A stretch of 64,000 nt of DNA from Nitrospirota bacterium (GTDB taxonomy: Bacteria; Nitrospirota; Nitrospiria; Nitrospirales; Nitrospiraceae), in NCBI GenBank assembly GCA_016219645.1, contig JACRLR010000040.1, forward strand, positions 248,001 to 312,000, read 5' to 3'. Position 1 is the first letter of the stretch, and each line of letters starts with the position of its first letter. Shown in pieces: positions 26,254-34,686 of this stretch. The notes beneath the pieces are model-generated. The model was given only the letters and a program-made list of their open reading frames with translations. It was not told where the DNA came from and did not search any database. A program made the position numbers and the translations under genes.

Positions 26254-26897
26254 TTGCGACTGACTTGGTAAAAATTCTGATCATCGACGATCACGAGGTC
26301 GTGCGCCGGGGTGTGAAACAGATCCTTGAAGAACACTTCCTGTACGTCGAGGTTGGGGAAGCCAATACCGGTGCGAAGGGGATTGCCGCAGCGCGGAAAG
26401 AGTCCTGGGATCTGATCATCGTGGACATCAGCCTTCCTGACCGGAACGGGTTAGAGCTCTTGTACGAGTTACATACGACAATGCCCCAACTCCCTCTGAT
26501 GGTCTTGAGCCTGCACTCTGAAGAGCAATATGCAACTCGTGCGCTCCAGACAGGGGCTATGGCCTATCTCACCAAAAACACCGCGCCAGAAGAGCTGGCC
26601 AGGGCGGTCAAGCAGGTGTTGAGCGGCAGGAGGTATGTCTCCGCTTCCATTGGAGAGCGCTTGGCCGGTAACCTGAGTCAGAGTCCCTCCGGTCCTGAAC
26701 ATCACACATTGTCCAAGCGAGAGCTCGAAGTTCTTGTATTGTTAGCCCAGGGCCGGTCCATTAAACACATCGCGCAGTTCCTGACTCTCAGCATCAAAAC
26801 CGTGAGCACCTATCGAGCCCGTCTCCTGGACAAGTTGCAACTCACGACCACCGCCGAATTGATCCGCTACGCCCTTGACCATCACCTGGTCGATTAG
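26250..26897 (+). CDS. NarL/FixJ-type response regulator
   Basis: 215 residues. Receiver with acidic pocket D13-D14, phosphoacceptor D59 (LIIVDISLPDRNG), and the conserved Lys in AYLTKNTAPEEL; C-terminal LuxR-type HTH (LSKRELEVLVLLAQGRSIKH, then IAQFLTLSIKTVSTYRARLL). Expected DNA-binding activator or repressor phosphorylated by the kinase upstream. The C-terminal half is closely similar to the regulators at 30272 and 31053, indicating recent paralogues. Confidence 0.9.
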   Translation: MIATDLVKILIIDDHEVVRRGVKQILEEHFLYVEVGEANTGAKGIAAARKESWDLIIVDISLPDRNGLELLYELHTTMPQLPLMVLSLHSEEQYATRALQTGAMAYLTKNTAPEELARAVKQVLSGRRYVSASIGERLAGNLSQSPSGPEHHTLSKRELEVLVLLAQGRSIKHIAQFLTLSIKTVSTYRARLLDKLQLTTTAELIRYALDHHLVD

Positions 26898-27015
26898 CAG
26901 GATGCGGGAAAGTCCGCCAGCGTCCGGTCTCGACATCCGTGAAGCGTATCTCGTGAAGCGTCGTTCGTTTCAGGATTCGGACGTTTCACGCTTCACGAAC
27001 GACAGGGTCGTTCGA
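26898..27015. repeat. Intergenic element: GCAGGATGC end plus GTGAAGCG word hairpin
   Basis: Starts AGCAGGATGCGGGAAAGTCC followed by GCCAGCG, the conserved element end seen also at 20866-20892 and 57277. The interior has CCGTGAAGCGTATCTCGTGA words and their complement TTTCACGCTTCACGAACGAC. Confidence 0.65.
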
Positions 27016-27054
27016 ATTGACAGCTCACTTCCTCGCCGACTAGGATAACGGCCT

Positions 27055-27618
27055 GTGAGTCATTCCGATCTTATAGAACCCGCCGCAGTAAAGCGTTCTC
27101 ATTCTCCCGGCAGCCGCGTTGAGCACGTATTTGAAACAATCGTGTTCGCCAGCCGGTGGATTCAGGCTCCACTCTATGGCGGCCTCATCGTGGCTGAGCT
27201 GCTCTACGCGTACAAATTTCTTGTTGAACTATGGGAGATGATCCGCCATATCGATCAGCAAAAAGAGACCGTCTTCATGCTGGGTATTCTGGGGCTGATC
27301 GACGTCACGATGGTGGCGAACTTGCTCACGATGGTGATCATCGGAGGCTACGCCACATTTGTGAGCAAATTAGATCTGGAGGATCATGCAGATCGACCAG
27401 ACTGGTTGACCCACATCGACCCCGGCACCATCAAAATCAAACTCGCAGCGTCGTTGATCGGTATCTCCAGCATTCATCTTCTTAAATCGTTCGTCGACAT
27501 CGAGAATGAAAATCTGGAGCACATCAAGTGGAAGATCTTTATCCATCTGACCTTTCTCGGCTCCGCTATCCTCCTCGCATGGACCGATAAGATTATGCAG
27601 AAAGACAAGAAGCACTGA
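27055..27618 (+). CDS. YqhA/UPF0114 family membrane protein
   Basis: 187 residues, GTG start with AGGA 9 nt upstream. Three or four hydrophobic segments with the signature blocks VFETIVFASRWIQAPLYGGL, GLIDVTMVANLLTMVIIGGY and DPGTIKIKLAASLIGISSIHLL of the UPF0114 (TIGR00645) family. No biochemical function is established for the family. It sits between a two-component operon and a lipoprotein gene on the same strand. Confidence 0.85.
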   Translation: MSHSDLIEPAAVKRSHSPGSRVEHVFETIVFASRWIQAPLYGGLIVAELLYAYKFLVELWEMIRHIDQQKETVFMLGILGLIDVTMVANLLTMVIIGGYATFVSKLDLEDHADRPDWLTHIDPGTIKIKLAASLIGISSIHLLKSFVDIENENLEHIKWKIFIHLTFLGSAILLAWTDKIMQKDKKH

Positions 27619-27645
27619 CCCAACGCGCCACCGCCCAGGTGTTCA

Positions 27646-27683
27646 GGCTGAAGGTGGTTTCTCCCCCTAACGGCCTTCAGCCT
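27646..27683. repeat. 10-bp inverted repeat upstream of lipoprotein
   Basis: Arms AGGCTGAAGG (27645-27654) and CCTTCAGCCT (27674-27683), loop of 19 nt, with no T-run after it. It lies between the YqhA-like gene and the lipoprotein start and supports placing that start downstream at 27702. Confidence 0.45.
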
Positions 27684-27701
27684 ATCTACCTGACACGAGC
27701 A

Positions 27702-28820
27702 ATGATGAAGCGATTAGAGCATTCCCTGTATGCCCTGCTAGTCATCCTGCTCGCGCAAGCAGGCTGCAGTTCTTCGGTCGTGCAGCTTCACGACCAACCG
27801 GATCTCAATCACAGAGATTTCCGTCAGAAGCTAGCCGACAATAAAGAGCTTGCGACGAGGTTCCTGGCATGTACCGGGCAAGTTCATGATGAACCATTGA
27901 GCGAGCGCCATAATGCCGGTACCTCTTCGGAGCCATTGTCCCCGCAAACCCAGAAGGGGCACGTGGTGAGCGTCCGCCCCCTGGCAGCCGTCATTGATAC
28001 GGTGCGCCGGCGGCATCCCGACAAAGGCGCCTCCCTCTCTATCCTTGCCGACGTCCTTGACGACGTGGCCAACGCCGCGACGGCGCGCATCGATCTGGAC
28101 AAGCTCAAGCAGGTCGCTGAAGCCGCCAGGCAGTGGCACGGGCATATCGGGCTGGATGAGGATCAATTTGAACGGGATTCTTCTCGCTTTGCTCGCTTGT
28201 TGCTGGCATACAACAAAGCCTATTTGGGCGATCTCAGCTACAGGGCAAGATCTGGTTCCACGGGAACAGGCCCTCGGGGGGTCGTCAAGGTTACCTCGCA
28301 AGGGTTCGTCGATCGAAGCGGCAATGCCTTTCTGTTCCCTGGTATCTCAGCTGAAATAGAAATGAGCTCTGGCAGTCCAGTTCGCGCCTCGGCTTCCATG
28401 GTCGACTCTCAACGTGTGAGCGCCGATCTCACGCGCATTTTCCTGGAGGCATTCTTCGACACGGCCTTTCGAGTACCGGCCGTACATGGCGCGACAGCAT
28501 TGCGAGTGGTATCGAACTCCCGGGAACCCTCCTATCCTGAATTCGATGCCGATCATCCCGCGATCCCCCTGGAGGCCTTGGCGAGAGTCACTCGTGATGC
28601 GATGCGCGCCGAAGCCGCAATGGTAGCACTGGTCGGCAAAGCGGTTCGTGGTGGAAGTCTATTCGGAACGAACAACGAAACCGTTGCCGCCACCCTGGAA
28701 ACCGCAGCGGGAGTGATTGCGAAAAAACTCGTCGAGCATGAAGGCTTCTGCTATTCCCAGGTCATGACAGGGCAGCCAGCCAGCAACCCACGTGATCAGA
28801 ATGAGCCACCCGTGAAGTAA
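27702..28820 (+). CDS. Putative lipoprotein of unknown function
   Basis: 372 residues from ATG 27702 (the frame opens at 27639, but that part covers a hairpin and would bury the signal). MMKRLEHSLYALLVILLAQAGC is a short positively charged start, hydrophobic core, and a cysteine in a weak lipobox (Q-A-G-C), followed by SSSVVQLHDQ. The mature part is soluble and alpha-rich with no motif I recognise; residues ~255-330 include DTAFRVPAVHGATALRVVSN. Likely periplasmic, membrane-anchored. Last plus-strand gene of the signalling block. Confidence 0.6.
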   Translation: MMKRLEHSLYALLVILLAQAGCSSSVVQLHDQPDLNHRDFRQKLADNKELATRFLACTGQVHDEPLSERHNAGTSSEPLSPQTQKGHVVSVRPLAAVIDTVRRRHPDKGASLSILADVLDDVANAATARIDLDKLKQVAEAARQWHGHIGLDEDQFERDSSRFARLLLAYNKAYLGDLSYRARSGSTGTGPRGVVKVTSQGFVDRSGNAFLFPGISAEIEMSSGSPVRASASMVDSQRVSADLTRIFLEAFFDTAFRVPAVHGATALRVVSNSREPSYPEFDADHPAIPLEALARVTRDAMRAEAAMVALVGKAVRGGSLFGTNNETVAATLETAAGVIAKKLVEHEGFCYSQVMTGQPASNPRDQNEPPVK

Positions 28821-28956
28821 CCGTCTCCTGCCTATTGCCAAGTCTGCGTGAGTATGCCTCGGCTGTCCCGCCAATTCGGTGTCCAGACAAGCCCGGAGAG
28901 CCTGTTCGACTGGGGGAGCAATCGATCGAACCAGCGTGCGAATATCCATCGAGTCT

Positions 28957-29325
28957 TCATGCAGATGCCAGGAGCTGTTCCACGTGCTCTAAGAAAACTG
29001 CGGCAGTGAACGGTTTGGCCAAGGTTTTGGCGGCGCCGAATAGCATGGCAAGGGCGTCTGTACCGTACCCTGCATTGAATTTTCCCGAGATGGCTAACAC
29101 CTTGACTGTCTGGCAGCCTTTGTGGAGCTGCAGCAATGTCTCCAATCCATCCTTGTCAGGCAGATAAATATCGAGCACGATCAGGTCGGGCTTCTCTCGG
29201 TCAATGCAGGCAAGAGCGTTGCTTCCGTTCCCTGCCTCGAAGACCAAATACCCGTTGTCCTCGAGGAGTCTTCGAAGCCAGCTACGAAGTTGCTCGTCAT
29301 CCTCAACGACGAGGATAGTCGCCAT
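28957..29325 (-). CDS. Single-domain response regulator (receiver only)
   Basis: 122 residues from ATG 29325 with AAAGGAAA upstream. CheY-like: ILVVEDDEQLRSWLRRLLED (acidic pair), phosphoacceptor in DLIVLDIYLPDKDG, Thr/Ser switch region LAISGKF, and Lys in KTLAKPF. No output domain, so it probably works as a phosphate relay or sink, or by protein contact. Start overlaps the end of the upstream regulator (29303) by 23 bp, so the two are cotranscribed. Confidence 0.88.
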   Translation of the reverse strand: MATILVVEDDEQLRSWLRRLLEDNGYLVFEAGNGSNALACIDREKPDLIVLDIYLPDKDGLETLLQLHKGCQTVKVLAISGKFNAGYGTDALAMLFGAAKTLAKPFTAAVFLEHVEQLLASA

Positions 29326-30112
29326 GGTAGCTGTTTCCTTTCGTCGAGAGGGCTGTGGTGCTTGAGTTCGATGTCCGCTTCTGATCCAGAACAAACAGAA
29401 CCGCTGCCTGTGCCCGGTTCGCAATACCGAGTTTTTTAAACATATGCGAAAGATAGTTCTTTACGGTCTTGTCGGAGAGAGAGAGCTGCGCGGAGATTTC
29501 CTTGTTGGTCATGCCTTCCGACAGAAGGGGAAGAATTCGCCGCTCCTGTGGCGACACACGCTGTAATCCTGACCGCTGATGCAATGGAGCCGCGTCTTCT
29601 TTCCCTTGGAGGGAAGCGAACAGGTGATGATTTGCCTTCATATCGATGTAGAAGGTCCCCTCGGCAACCGCGCGAATTGCCCGGAGCAACTCCTGACGGT
29701 TGACTCCCGCCAGCACATATCCATAGGCTCCGGTCTCGACGGCATCACGGATTGCCGTACCGGTATTTTCCAGGGATAGGATGATGATTCGGGCCCCGGG
29801 AATCATCGCACACAAGGTCCGACAGAGCTCGAATCCGGATCCAGACTCAAGACGATCTTGAAGGATCACGATGTCGGGTTGTACCAGCTGCGCTTCGGAT
29901 AACGTGCCGGCTTGGGTGCCGGTCTCAGCCACAATCAGCAGATCCGGTTCGTCTTCGCACATGATACGCAGGCCGACCCGGACCACCTCCTGGTCGTCGG
30001 CTATGAGCAGGCGAATCGGCCGTCGGAAGTCAGAAGCGGTTGAGCAAGTGGTAGAAGCCTTCGACGCGGGCCGGCGACGACGCTCTCCGCATAGAGCAGG
30101 TTCGTTTCCCAT
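29303..30112 (-). CDS. NarL-type regulator with degenerate receiver
   Basis: 269 residues from ATG 30112, chosen for GGAGG 4 nt upstream; ATG 30154 would add 14. The receiver keeps the first acidic pair (LLIADDQEVVRVGL) but the phosphoacceptor strand reads DIVILQDRLESGSG: the expected Asp is Gln (codon CAA), with Asp one place later. The conserved Lys is lost (YVLAGVNRQEL instead of YLxKD). The HTH is intact (VSPQERRILPLLSEGMTNKE, then ISAQLSLSDKTVKNYLSHMF). It may act without phosphorylation, or bind a ligand, as some atypical NarL regulators do. Confidence 0.83.
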   Translation of the reverse strand: MGNEPALCGERRRRPASKASTTCSTASDFRRPIRLLIADDQEVVRVGLRIMCEDEPDLLIVAETGTQAGTLSEAQLVQPDIVILQDRLESGSGFELCRTLCAMIPGARIIILSLENTGTAIRDAVETGAYGYVLAGVNRQELLRAIRAVAEGTFYIDMKANHHLFASLQGKEDAAPLHQRSGLQRVSPQERRILPLLSEGMTNKEISAQLSLSDKTVKNYLSHMFKKLGIANRAQAAVLFVLDQKRTSNSSTTALSTKGNSYHGDYPRR

Positions 30113-30271
30113 ACGACCTCCAAGAAGAACGGTGCAAGCCGGCCGTCGCACCATAACGATTCGTTCCTGAACGTCAGGCTATCCCGAAAATGGGAGGAAG
30201 ACTATCAGTCCGATCCGTATTCTGGTATCGGTTTTCGTCCTACAGGGACCGTTGTTGAAGCGACGGTCAAG

Positions 30272-30901
30272 TTAGGGGGCAAGGTGATGATCCACGGCAT
30301 AACGAATAAGCGCCGCCGTGGTTTTCAGCTGAAGTTTTTCAAGGAGACGAGCGCGGTAGGTGCTGACGGTCTTGATGCTGAGTTTCATCCGCGTGGCGGC
30401 TTGAGAGACCGTCAAGCCCTGTCCGAAGTGCGTCAGCACTTCGAGTTCGCGGGCTGACAAGAGGGAGGCTGAGGGAGCCGTGCGGCTCATGGCACCGCGG
30501 GTTTCCAGCCGGTCCGTCAAAGAGGCGGCGACATGGCGCCCTCCGGCGAGGATCGTACGCAGCGAACGGCACAGTTCGTCGCGTTCGGTGTCTTTCGTGA
30601 GATAGCCGGACGCGCCAAAATGAAAACTCAGCTCGGCATACCGCGGCTCGTTGTGCATGCTCAGCATCAGGCAGGGAAGGTTTGGTCGCAGTTGCTTAAT
30701 CCGTTTCAGCAGATCGAGACCGCTCTGATCCGGCAGCATGATATCGAGTACGGCCAAAGAAACCGGCTCCCGGCGCACGATGTCCAGCGCTTGTGCGCCG
30801 GTCGAAGCCTCCTGAGTTTTCCATAAGGGGAAGGAGTCATTAATGACCTGCATGAGAGCTTGGCGATAGAGCGGATGGTCGTCGATGAGGAGGACTAGCA
30901 T
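30272..30901 (-). CDS. NarL/FixJ-type response regulator
   Basis: 209 residues with a complete receiver: LLIDDHPLYRQAL, phosphoacceptor in LAVLDIMLPDQSG, Lys in GYLTKDTERDEL. LuxR-type HTH: LLSARELEVLTHFGQGLTVS, then LSIKTVSTYRARLLEKLQLK. Paralogue of the regulators at 26250 and 31053. Monocistronic-looking with 117 bp to the degenerate regulator and 151 bp to the upstream one. Confidence 0.9.
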   Translation of the reverse strand: MLVLLIDDHPLYRQALMQVINDSFPLWKTQEASTGAQALDIVRREPVSLAVLDIMLPDQSGLDLLKRIKQLRPNLPCLMLSMHNEPRYAELSFHFGASGYLTKDTERDELCRSLRTILAGGRHVAASLTDRLETRGAMSRTAPSASLLSARELEVLTHFGQGLTVSQAATRMKLSIKTVSTYRARLLEKLQLKTTAALIRYAVDHHLAP

Positions 30902-31052
30902 AGCGTCCCTGGTTCATGTGCATGACCCGTGTGATTTTCAGAAACAGCCTACTGGAGATCAAAGGGAAGAGGTAGCAGAGTAAGGCTGATAGGGGTATCC
31001 GCAAAGATCCTACAGCCGGACAGGTGACGAATTGGCACGTAATCTTGTCGAG

Positions 31053-31694
31053 CTAGGTTGTGAGGCGATGTTCGATGGCGTAGCGCACTAGTTGGGCCGT
31101 GGATTGTAAGCCAAGTTTCTCCAGCAGCCTGGCGCGATAGGTGCTGATCGTCTTGACGCTTAGCGCCATTTCGTCGGCAATCTGCGATGGCCGCTTGCCC
31201 TGGCCGAGGAGCCGCAAGACTTCCATTTCCCGATCGGAGAGGATGGCATGAGGTGTAGCAGGCTGTCCGCTGTCGAGAAAGTCCATAAGCTGGTCGGCCA
31301 GCGAGCCGGTGATATATCGCCGGCCGGCGACCACTTCTTTGACTGCCGACAGCAGTTCGGATGGAGGCCCGTCCTTGGTGAGGTATGCTGAAGCCCCGGC
31401 CTTGAAAGCGCGCAGCGCAAACTCCCGCTCAGGATACAAGCTGAGCATCAACACCGGCAGCTTTGGGCGCAAGAGCTTGACTTCTTTCAACACCTCTAGA
31501 CCGTGTTTATCCGGAAGTGCCACATCGAGAATGAGTAGATCCCAGGGTTCCCGTCGGATGGCAGCCAGCGCCGTGGCCGCGCAGTCCGCTTCGACGATGG
31601 CCGTGCAGGCCGCTTCTTGGCTAAGCAGGTTCCGAATTCCTTTGCGGAAAATCGGGTGATCGTCGACGATCAAACATTTACACTTGTGTCCCAT
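31053..31694 (-). CDS. NarL/FixJ-type response regulator paired with large hybrid-sensor kinase
   Basis: 213 residues. Receiver: CLIVDDHPIFRKGIRNLL, phosphoacceptor in LLILDVALPDKHG, Lys in AYLTKDGPPSEL. HTH: LSDREMEVLRLLGQGKRPSQ, then MALSVKTISTYRARLLEKLG. Start lies inside the 3' end of the upstream kinase gene (17-bp overlap), so this is the kinase's cognate regulator. The N-terminal MGHKCKC has three unusual early residues with two Cys; whether they matter is unknown. Confidence 0.9.
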   Translation of the reverse strand: MGHKCKCLIVDDHPIFRKGIRNLLSQEAACTAIVEADCAATALAAIRREPWDLLILDVALPDKHGLEVLKEVKLLRPKLPVLMLSLYPEREFALRAFKAGASAYLTKDGPPSELLSAVKEVVAGRRYITGSLADQLMDFLDSGQPATPHAILSDREMEVLRLLGQGKRPSQIADEMALSVKTISTYRARLLEKLGLQSTAQLVRYAIEHRLTT

Positions 31695-34602
31695 GTCTCA
31701 GCCGCTTCTTTCTTTCGACCGGCATAGGGAGCCGAGGGGATCGCAAGGAACCGTTTTCCTGCAAGACAGGCGCGACGGGGATACGGACGGTTACAGTGGT
31801 CCCCTGGCCCCTTTCCGATCGGATCTCAAAGGTTCCTCCAAGCAGCTCGGCCCGCTCCTGGATCCCTCGGAGCCCGAACCGGTGCTTGAGCGGCCGCGAA
31901 CCGAACTTCATGCCCTGTCCGTCGTCTTGCGCCTCCAGAGAGGCCCATCCGTCAGAACAACCGAGCGTGATCGTGGCGGTCGTCGCTTTGGCGTGGCGAA
32001 CGATGTTCGTCAACAATTCCTGTGCGATGCGATAGAGAGTGCCCTGGATTTCAGGTCCCAACGATGTCCCAAAATCCTCGGTATCAGCCACGATCCGACA
32101 CCGGAGCCCAGATCGTTCCTGCGCCTCGTTCGCGAGAGCCTGTATGGCGGTGAAGAGTCCCAACTCCTCCAGTACCGCCGGCCGCAAGGCCGCGACCATT
32201 CCCCTCAGCGATGAGAACAGGCGATCCACGGTGCTCGTGGCCGTCTGCGCTTTCTTGCGGACCCTGCTCGCCATCGGGCTGCGAATCTTCAGAAGCGAAC
32301 CGGCGATGTCGTCGAGATCGAACTTGAGTACGCTCAGCAGCTGCCCAAACTCATCGTGCAGCTCCCGTGAAAGCCGTCTGCGCTCCTGTTCCTGCGCAAT
32401 CTGTACCTCCCGGCTTAAGGCCTGAAGGCGGCGATAGGCTTCTTGTAACGCCTCGTAGGTTCGATTCCGGTCCGTAATGTCCAGAGCATAGGCCACGCGG
32501 GAGATGGGATTACCCCGCGAATCCTTGATAACTGTGACTTCCATCAGCACTGGGAAGGTCGTCCCGTCTTTCCGCCGGTGGACGGATTCGAAGACGAGAT
32601 GTCCGCAGCGGTCTATTTCCGGGAAGCGCGCCTTCATCGCATCGTGCACGTCGGGGGCATAGATGGAGAGAATAGGTTGGCCGATCAATTCGTCGACACG
32701 GTACCCCCGCTCCCGGGCGAAGGCATCATTCACAGCCAGAAACGTGCCATCTTCAATACCCCCGTAAGCCAATCCGAACTGGGCCCGTTCGAAGACCTCC
32801 TTCCAGCGAGCAGCGCCTTCTTCGGCCTGCTTGCGCTCGGTGATGTCTTCCGTGAAAATCACAATACCGCCGATGTCGCCTCGGGCTGTTCGCCAGGGGA
32901 TGATTGCCCACCGGAGCCAGTTCGTACGACCATCGTCACGGACAAAGATATCCTCCTCGCACCTCTCGGTCGCGCCAGCCAAACACCGTCGGTGAATGTC
33001 CTTCCAGCGTTGAGGGACATCCGGGAAGACCTCGTAATGGCTCCGTCCGGTGAGTGGCCCATCGCCCAGTTTATAATCGGTCATCCAGCGCCGGCTGACG
33101 GTCAGATACCGCATGTCGCGATCGAACATGGCCAACGCAACCGGGCTGTGTTCAATGAAGAGCCGCAAGTGTGTTTCTCGTTCAAGCAGCGCCTCAACCG
33201 CCTGTTCGCGTTCGATCGCGATCGCAGCGGTATGGGTGGCCATTTCAACCACTCCTAATTGGCGCGTAGCGGGCCGTCCGGGCGTACGGAAGTAGAGGGC
33301 GAAGGTGCCGAGTAAGCGCCGTTGCGTGTTGAAAATGGGTGTGGACCAGCAGGCGCGCAGGCCGTATGACAATGCAAGGTCACGGTAATTCTCCCACAGC
33401 GGATCGATGGCGATATCTTCGACAATGACCGCCTCACGCCGGAATAACGCTGTGCCACACGAGCCGGCGCATGGGCCAATGGGTTGACCGTCAATGGCCC
33501 GTGTGAAATTTTCCGGTAAGCTCGGCGCCGCGCCGCACCGCATATGGACGCCATCGGCATCGAGCAACAGGATAGAGGCGAGCATGCCGTCCGACTGTGT
33601 TTCGATGGAACGGACCAGCGTATCGAGAGTGTCGTGGAGCGGAGCGCCAACGGCTATTAATTCGAGCGTGCGGCTCTGGATTCTCAGCGACTCCTCACTT
33701 CGTTTTCGCTCGGTGATGTCGTAGCCGGTGGCTAAACGGGCCGGCTGGTCACCGTAGTCGATGGTCGTCGCGGTGAAGTCCAGCCAGCGCTCTTGGCCGT
33801 CCTTCTGGATGATTTTAAATTCATAACGGGCTGGCGTCGTTGCGCCTCCCTGTGTGGCCAGCGCACGGGCCTTCAAGAGGGGCAGAAAATCGGGGTGCAC
33901 CATCTTCCACATATCCATCGCGAGCAATTCCTCGACCGAATAGCCGGAGATGAGGGCCGCGGCTGCGTTCGCATAGAGAATCTGGTCGCTCCGGTAAATG
34001 AAAATCGCGGAAGGGGAGGACTCGCTCAACTTTCTAAACTTTTCCTCGCTTTGCCGGAGTGTCTCATGCGCGTGGCTGAGATTGCTGTGGGTGTGCGACA
34101 ATTCCTTTAGGCTCCGGTTCAGTATCAGATGCTCGATGACCTGCCGGCTGAGCACCTGCAGCGCTTCTTGTTGCTCCTTGGTCAGGGTACGCGGCACATG
34201 GTCGATGACGCTGAGCGTGCCGATCCTATATCCCTCCGAGGTGACCAGTGGGGCGCCACAGTAAAACCGGATATGAGGATCACCGGTCACCAGCGGATTG
34301 GTTGCAAACCGCTCGTCTGCCATCGCATCCGGCACGATCAGGACATCCGGGCTGAGGATCGTATGGGCGCAAAAAGCGATGTATCGGCTGGTTTCCGTCG
34401 CAGTCAGGCCGATTTTCGATTTAAACCATTGGCGATTTGAATCAACGAGGCTGATTACCGCAATCGGGGTATGACAAATGTAGGAGGCCAGCTGAACGAG
34501 GTCGTCCAGTGCCTTTTCGGGGGGAGTGTCGAGGACCTCATACTGATAGAGTGCGGAGAGTCGTTCGGCTTCACGAAGCGAAGGAGGAAGAGGAGCAGTC
34601 AT
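31678..34602 (-). CDS. Multi-sensor GAF/PAS histidine kinase, HisKA_3 type
   Basis: 974 residues from ATG 34602 (GGGGTGG 8 nt upstream; a GTG four codons earlier is possible). Order: GAF (~15-170), PAS (~195-305, KLSESSPSAIFIYRSDQILY), GAF (~315-470, containing GPCAGSCGTALFRREAVIVED), PAS (~480-600), PAS (~605-730), phosphoacceptor helix RLSRELHDEFGQLLSVLKFDL, ATPase domain (QELLTNIVRHAK, FGLRGIQERAELLGG). No membrane segments, so a cytoplasmic, possibly redox- or ligand-sensing kinase. Its catalytic part resembles the kinase at 25024. Paired with the regulator at 31053. Confidence 0.9.
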   Translation of the reverse strand: MTAPLPPSLREAERLSALYQYEVLDTPPEKALDDLVQLASYICHTPIAVISLVDSNRQWFKSKIGLTATETSRYIAFCAHTILSPDVLIVPDAMADERFATNPLVTGDPHIRFYCGAPLVTSEGYRIGTLSVIDHVPRTLTKEQQEALQVLSRQVIEHLILNRSLKELSHTHSNLSHAHETLRQSEEKFRKLSESSPSAIFIYRSDQILYANAAAALISGYSVEELLAMDMWKMVHPDFLPLLKARALATQGGATTPARYEFKIIQKDGQERWLDFTATTIDYGDQPARLATGYDITERKRSEESLRIQSRTLELIAVGAPLHDTLDTLVRSIETQSDGMLASILLLDADGVHMRCGAAPSLPENFTRAIDGQPIGPCAGSCGTALFRREAVIVEDIAIDPLWENYRDLALSYGLRACWSTPIFNTQRRLLGTFALYFRTPGRPATRQLGVVEMATHTAAIAIEREQAVEALLERETHLRLFIEHSPVALAMFDRDMRYLTVSRRWMTDYKLGDGPLTGRSHYEVFPDVPQRWKDIHRRCLAGATERCEEDIFVRDDGRTNWLRWAIIPWRTARGDIGGIVIFTEDITERKQAEEGAARWKEVFERAQFGLAYGGIEDGTFLAVNDAFARERGYRVDELIGQPILSIYAPDVHDAMKARFPEIDRCGHLVFESVHRRKDGTTFPVLMEVTVIKDSRGNPISRVAYALDITDRNRTYEALQEAYRRLQALSREVQIAQEQERRRLSRELHDEFGQLLSVLKFDLDDIAGSLLKIRSPMASRVRKKAQTATSTVDRLFSSLRGMVAALRPAVLEELGLFTAIQALANEAQERSGLRCRIVADTEDFGTSLGPEIQGTLYRIAQELLTNIVRHAKATTATITLGCSDGWASLEAQDDGQGMKFGSRPLKHRFGLRGIQERAELLGGTFEIRSERGQGTTVTVRIPVAPVLQENGSLRSPRLPMPVERKKRLRHGTQV

Positions 34603-34686
34603 TTTGGCTACCACCCCAGTAGAATGTCGGTACTATACCCGATGGAGGCTGCCTAATCTAGGAGGGATACATAGAGATCCCCCAAC

